From assembly GCA_003140705.1 (NCBI GenBank), contig PLKU01000482.1, forward strand, positions 1-7,968: a stretch of 7,968 nucleotides of DNA, in the 5' to 3' direction. Numbering within the stretch: the stretch's first letter is position 1; each line of letters opens with the position of its first letter. A program made the translations under genes and the position numbers. This document shows positions 5,369-7,968 of this stretch, piece after piece. Under the pieces are notes generated by a model. It ran no database searches, was not told the origin of the DNA, and saw only the letters and a list, made by a program, of their open reading frames with translations. The stretch is from Acidobacteriaceae bacterium. GTDB lineage: Bacteria; Acidobacteriota; Terriglobia; Terriglobales; Acidobacteriaceae.

Positions 5369-6312
5369 AACTTCGCATTGGAAGCAGGGGCTCGCAACTG
5401 GCCTTGTGGCAGGCGAACCACGTTGCGGCTTTGCTACGCGGCGAGGGGCACGAGGTCGAGATCGAGATCATCAAGACCACCGGCGATCGACTGCAGGAAG
5501 TGACATTTGCGCAGGTCGGTTCCAAAGGGATGTTCACCAAGGAGATTGAGGAAGCGATGGCGGAAGGACGCGTGGACCTGGCGGTGCATTCGCTGAAGGA
5601 CCTGCCGACGGAGTTGCCGAAACCGTTTGCGCTGGCGGCCACGCCCGTACGCGTGGACCCGAGAGACGCATTTGTGTCAGTGAAGCACTTGAGCCTGTCC
5701 GAACTGCCCAAGGGCGCGTGTGTGGGAACAAGCAGCCAGCGGCGCCGCTCACAGCTCATTGCTCTGCGGCCGGATATTGAGGCGGTTGAGTTCCGGGGCA
5801 ACGTAGATACGCGGCTGCGCAAGTTGGCCGAGGGCCAGGTGGACGCGATTCTGCTGGCCTCTTCAGGGCTGGATCGGCTGGAGAAGACGGAGTGGGTTCG
5901 CGAACGGCTGGAGCCTAAGGATTTTTGCCCGGCAGCCGGGCAGGGTTCGCTGGGAATTGAGACGCGGAATGGGGATGCGGCGACAATTGCGGCCGTAGCT
6001 TTCCTCGACGATGCGGATACGCGATTTGCAGTGACATTGGAGCGTGTTGCCCTCGCTTCGCTGGGCGGTGGTTGCCAGGTTCCAATCGGGATCCACTGCC
6101 GGCGAAATCCTGAATGGTCGGCCGGCGGTGGCAATTGGGCCGAGATATTCGGCGTCGTGGCTGATCCGGCGACGGGTTCAGCGGTGCGCGTCTTTCACCT
6201 TGCACCCTGGATCGGAGCTGACCCGGCGGCGCTGGGGAAGCTGACCGCTGAAAAGCTGATGCAGGCCGGAGCCGGACCGCTCCTTGCGGCCGCGGACGGG
6301 GGTGCGAACTGA
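5365..6312 (+). CDS. hemC: Porphobilinogen deaminase (hydroxymethylbilane synthase)
   Basis: HemC joins four porphobilinogen molecules head to tail on a covalently bound dipyrromethane cofactor and releases hydroxymethylbilane. The 315-residue length is normal for the family. The N-terminus IGSRGSQLALWQA is the family opening. HSLKDLPT (75-82) holds the catalytic Asp79, and VGTSSQRRRSQL (120-131) with RGNVDTRL (144-151) supplies the substrate- and cofactor-binding arginines. LGGGCQVPIG carries Cys237, the cofactor attachment site. ATG 5365 overlaps the hemA stop and has GAGG (5354-5357) at a 7-base spacing. The region near the stop has a run of five G (6298-6302) followed by TGA at 6310-6312, which overlaps a possible CTG start for hemD. 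A long minus-strand frame across this gene is only a shadow of its codon bias. Confidence 0.97.
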   Translation: MKLRIGSRGSQLALWQANHVAALLRGEGHEVEIEIIKTTGDRLQEVTFAQVGSKGMFTKEIEEAMAEGRVDLAVHSLKDLPTELPKPFALAATPVRVDPRDAFVSVKHLSLSELPKGACVGTSSQRRRSQLIALRPDIEAVEFRGNVDTRLRKLAEGQVDAILLASSGLDRLEKTEWVRERLEPKDFCPAAGQGSLGIETRNGDAATIAAVAFLDDADTRFAVTLERVALASLGGGCQVPIGIHCRRNPEWSAGGGNWAEIFGVVADPATGSAVRVFHLAPWIGADPAALGKLTAEKLMQAGAGPLLAAADGGAN

Positions 6313-6323
6313 CGCAACTGCCG

Positions 6324-7085
6324 TTGGCGGGGAAGCGCGTCCTGGTGACTCGCGCCTTGCACCAGGCGGGGAAGCTCAGTGAGGGTTTGCGGGCGCTGGG
6401 CGCGAAACCTGTCGAGGTTCCGGTGCTGGAGATTCGGACTCCCACAAGCTTTGCTCCACTGGATGCGGCCCTACGCAGGCTTGACACTTGTGATTGGCTT
6501 GTTTTGACGAGCGCCAATTCCGTTCGCGCACTTGTCACAAGGGCAGCAGTGTTGGGGATTGCTCTTCCACAGCCGGGATCAATCAAAGTGGCGGCAGTGG
6601 GGGAAGGCACGGCTGAGGCGACGCGCGAGGCGGGACTGCGCGTTAGCTTTGTCCCTGCTAAATACGTAGCCGAGAGTTTGGTTGAGGGGCTGGCTGGCGG
6701 CGTTGCGGGGCAGAGGATCCTGTTGGCGCGGGCGGCGGTTGCGCGGGATGTGATTCCCGATGCGTTACGCGAAGCGGGCGCTGTTGTCGATGTTGTCGAC
6801 GCCTATCGGAACGTGATGCCAGAGGCTGCGCCGGAACTGTTACTTCGGGCGATTGCCGAAGGTTTTGATGCCGCTACGTTCACCAGTTCATCGAGCGTGA
6901 CACATCTCGAGGGGGCGGCACGAACGGCTGGCATCGCGTGGCCGTTTGGCGGCGTTGCCGCTGTTTCGATCGGGCCGATCACGAGTGCGACCTTACGCGA
7001 CCTGGGTTGGGAACCTGCGGTTGAGGCGAGTACTTCGGATCTGCCAGGATTGATCGCCGCTTTCGTTCGATACGTTCAACAATAA
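6324..7085 (+). CDS. hemD: Uroporphyrinogen-III synthase
   Basis: HemD inverts the D ring and closes hydroxymethylbilane to uroporphyrinogen III, the branch point to heme, siroheme and cobalamin. The family is poorly conserved, but the two-domain pattern is clear. Motifs, numbered from TTG 6324: GKRVLVTRA at the start, DWLVLTSANSV (about 56-66), VAAVGEGTAEATREAG, then in the second lobe ILLARA, DALREAGAVVDVVDAYR, ATFTSSSSVTHL and VSIGPITSATLRDLG. Length is 253 residues. No ATG or GTG exists between the in-frame TGA at 6249-6251 and the conserved core. The start is therefore TTG 6324 (no Shine-Dalgarno) or a CTG at 6309. That CTG would overlap the hemC stop as CTGA, add TQLPL before AGKRV, and have a G-rich stretch six bases upstream. 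TTG is given here as the conservative choice. hemD ends the operon; hemB is not adjacent. Confidence 0.92.
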   Translation: MAGKRVLVTRALHQAGKLSEGLRALGAKPVEVPVLEIRTPTSFAPLDAALRRLDTCDWLVLTSANSVRALVTRAAVLGIALPQPGSIKVAAVGEGTAEATREAGLRVSFVPAKYVAESLVEGLAGGVAGQRILLARAAVARDVIPDALREAGAVVDVVDAYRNVMPEAAPELLLRAIAEGFDAATFTSSSSVTHLEGAARTAGIAWPFGGVAAVSIGPITSATLRDLGWEPAVEASTSDLPGLIAAFVRYVQQ

Positions 7086-7105
7086 GTTCGCTCTTCGGGG
7101 CAGAT

Positions 7106-7133
7106 GCTGTCTCGCGAGCGCGGCGAGCGCAGC
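7106..7133. terminator. Stem-loop between convergent hemD and nth, possible bidirectional terminator
   Basis: GCTG (7106-7109) pairs with CAGC (7130-7133), and after a 1x2 internal loop CTCGC (7111-7115) pairs with GCGAG (7123-7127), around a 7-base loop. It is GC-rich and lies in the only gap between two converging genes. No T-run follows on either strand, so termination is inferred from position and structure only. Confidence 0.35.
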
Positions 7134-7149
7134 GGTTCGTCGGAAATAT

Positions 7150-7848
7150 TCAGGACTGCCAGGTTTTGGCTTTGGAGTGGCACAGCTGTTCGAGACTGCA
7201 GCGATCGCATTTGGGCTTGCGGGCGTCGCAGATCTGGCGGCCATGGTGGATGAGCTGGTGGGAGAAGGCGATCCAATGGTCCTGGGGCAGGATGCGCATG
7301 AGTTCCTGCTCGACTTTTTGGGGTGTATCCCCTTTGGCGAAGCCAAGGCGGCGGGCAATGCGGAAGACATGGGTGTCGACGACGACGCCTTCGGCCTTGT
7401 TGAAGCAGACGCCGAGGACGACGTTGGCGGTCTTGCGGGCGGCGCCGGGAATGGTGATGAGTTCAGCGAGGGTTTGCGGGACCTGGCCTTTGAATTCTGT
7501 GGTAATTGTCCTGGCTGCTCCCTGGATGGATTTGGCCTTGTTGTGGAAGAAGCCTGTGGTGCGAATGAGGGCTTCAAGTTCGGGCAGTGTTGCCTTGGAC
7601 ATGGCGGTGGGGGTGGGGAAGCGTTTGAACAACTCAGGTGTGACCATGTTGACGCGGACGTCGGTGCATTGGGCGGAGAGGATCGTCGCCACAAGCAATT
7701 CCCAGGGGGAGCGGTGGGTGAGGGCGCACTCGACGGCGGGATAGGCTTCGTCGAGGGCAATCAAGGTGGCGGCGATTCGGTCGGGGGCCAGGTCGCCGCG
7801 CTGTGAACTCTTAGCGGATTTTTTCGGCGGTTGTTTCGTTGTGGGCAT
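7150..7848 (-). CDS. nth: Endonuclease III (DNA glycosylase/AP lyase)
   Basis: Nth removes oxidised pyrimidines from DNA and cuts the abasic site by beta-elimination. Numbered from ATG 7848 (232 residues), the protein has the HhH-GPD fold. LLVATILSAQCTD (about 51-63) is the family opening. The helix-hairpin-helix reads IPGAARKTANVVL, with the catalytic Lys139; the usual PGVG is here PGAA. VDTHVFR supplies the catalytic Asp158. The iron-sulfur cluster loop is complete, C-X6-C-X2-C-X5-C, with Cys207, 214, 217 and 223. The first 20 or so residues are a basic, Pro/Lys/Ser-rich extension. Start: ATG 7848 has a GAAG six bases upstream. TTG 7860 would add four residues, with a better AAGGA that is 14 bases away. 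It converges on hemD with a 64-base gap. The long plus-strand frames over this gene are shadows. Confidence 0.95.
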   Translation of the reverse strand: MPTTKQPPKKSAKSSQRGDLAPDRIAATLIALDEAYPAVECALTHRSPWELLVATILSAQCTDVRVNMVTPELFKRFPTPTAMSKATLPELEALIRTTGFFHNKAKSIQGAARTITTEFKGQVPQTLAELITIPGAARKTANVVLGVCFNKAEGVVVDTHVFRIARRLGFAKGDTPQKVEQELMRILPQDHWIAFSHQLIHHGRQICDARKPKCDRCSLEQLCHSKAKTWQS

Positions 7849-7913
7849 GGTCGACTTCAATGGGAAAGCTTCGTTCCTTCCTGCGTCTCCGAATCAAGAT
7901 CTAGAGTGCCCAG

Positions 7914-7968
7914 CTACAGCTTTCCGCTCAACCAACCGCCGAGTTTTTCGATGGGCAGGCGGACGCCG
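7914..7968 (-). CDS. Probable C-terminal end of an unidentified gene upstream of nth (partial)
   Basis: The minus strand entering at the window edge reads GVRLPIEKLGGWLSGKL and then stops at TAG (7914-7916). The amino-acid composition is protein-like, whereas the other two minus frames are Arg-rich or stop early. The stop lies 65 bases before the nth ATG, a normal spacing for a neighbour on the same strand. Seventeen residues are too few to name a family. Confidence 0.4.
   Translation of the reverse strand, partial: GVRLPIEKLGGWLSGKL

Noticed and set aside
5289..6134. 281-codon open frame on the minus strand across hemC
   Set aside because: It is antisense to the clearly identified hemC, rich in Ser/Arg/Pro, and has no domain. 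It is a codon-bias shadow in a GC-rich gene.
6993..7760. 255-codon minus-strand frame across the hemD end and nth
   Set aside because: It is extremely Pro/Ser/Arg-rich and out of frame with nth, and it crosses the convergent gap. It is a shadow.
7177..7806. 209-codon open frame on the plus strand across nth
   Set aside because: It is antisense to nth, with Gly/Asp/Glu-rich composition typical of a shadow frame and no Shine-Dalgarno.
1..7968. CRISPR arrays, insertion sequences, phage or transfer genes
   Set aside because: No spaced repeats, transposase motifs or integrase-like frames are seen on either strand. The genes are housekeeping with uniform composition.

Overview
This window looks like an ordinary chromosomal stretch of a fairly GC-rich bacterium (roughly 60% by eye). 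It holds the C5-pathway heme/tetrapyrrole genes flanked by two DNA-repair genes. The combination of a HemX/CcsA-type membrane protein leading hemA-hemC-hemD, a small Thr-rich secreted protein and the codon style fits Acidobacteriota (Terriglobia-like). That placement is from memory of gene order and is not proven by the sequence.

Layout. Positions 1 to about 2005 (minus strand) hold the N-terminal two thirds of mutS, cut by the window edge exactly at the Walker A lysine; its reading frame was read through without a break. Positions 2006-2367 are a divergent intergenic region with no convincing gene. Positions 2368-2688 (plus) encode a small exported Thr/His-rich protein with a strong Shine-Dalgarno. 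Positions 2689-3155 are non-coding or decayed sequence with a long imperfect hairpin, one doubtful small ORF, three dyad-symmetric sites and a possible promoter. Positions 3168-7085 (plus) are a tight four-gene unit, ccsA/hemX-like - hemA - hemC - hemD. It uses ATGA-type overlaps at the first two junctions and an unusual hemC/hemD junction. Positions 7150-7848 (minus) are nth, convergent with hemD and separated from it by a 64-base gap that contains a stem-loop. Positions 7914-7968 (minus) are probably the last 17 codons of another gene upstream of nth.

How the genes work together. HemA reduces glutamyl-tRNA to glutamate-1-semialdehyde. HemC polymerises four porphobilinogens into hydroxymethylbilane, and HemD closes this to uroporphyrinogen III. 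hemL and hemB are needed between HemA and HemC but are not in the window. The 8-helix membrane protein is of the type repeatedly found beside hemA and thought to handle or regulate heme. MutS (mismatch repair) and Nth (oxidised pyrimidine repair) are unrelated neighbours.

I do not see a new multi-gene system here. The points most worth a second look are the hemC/hemD junction (non-ATG start, possible CTG overlap or -1 slip), the small Thr-rich exported protein with its internal repeat and open frame beyond its amber stop, the hairpin at 2749-2787, and a CRP/FNR-like dyad next to a good -10 box in front of the heme operon.
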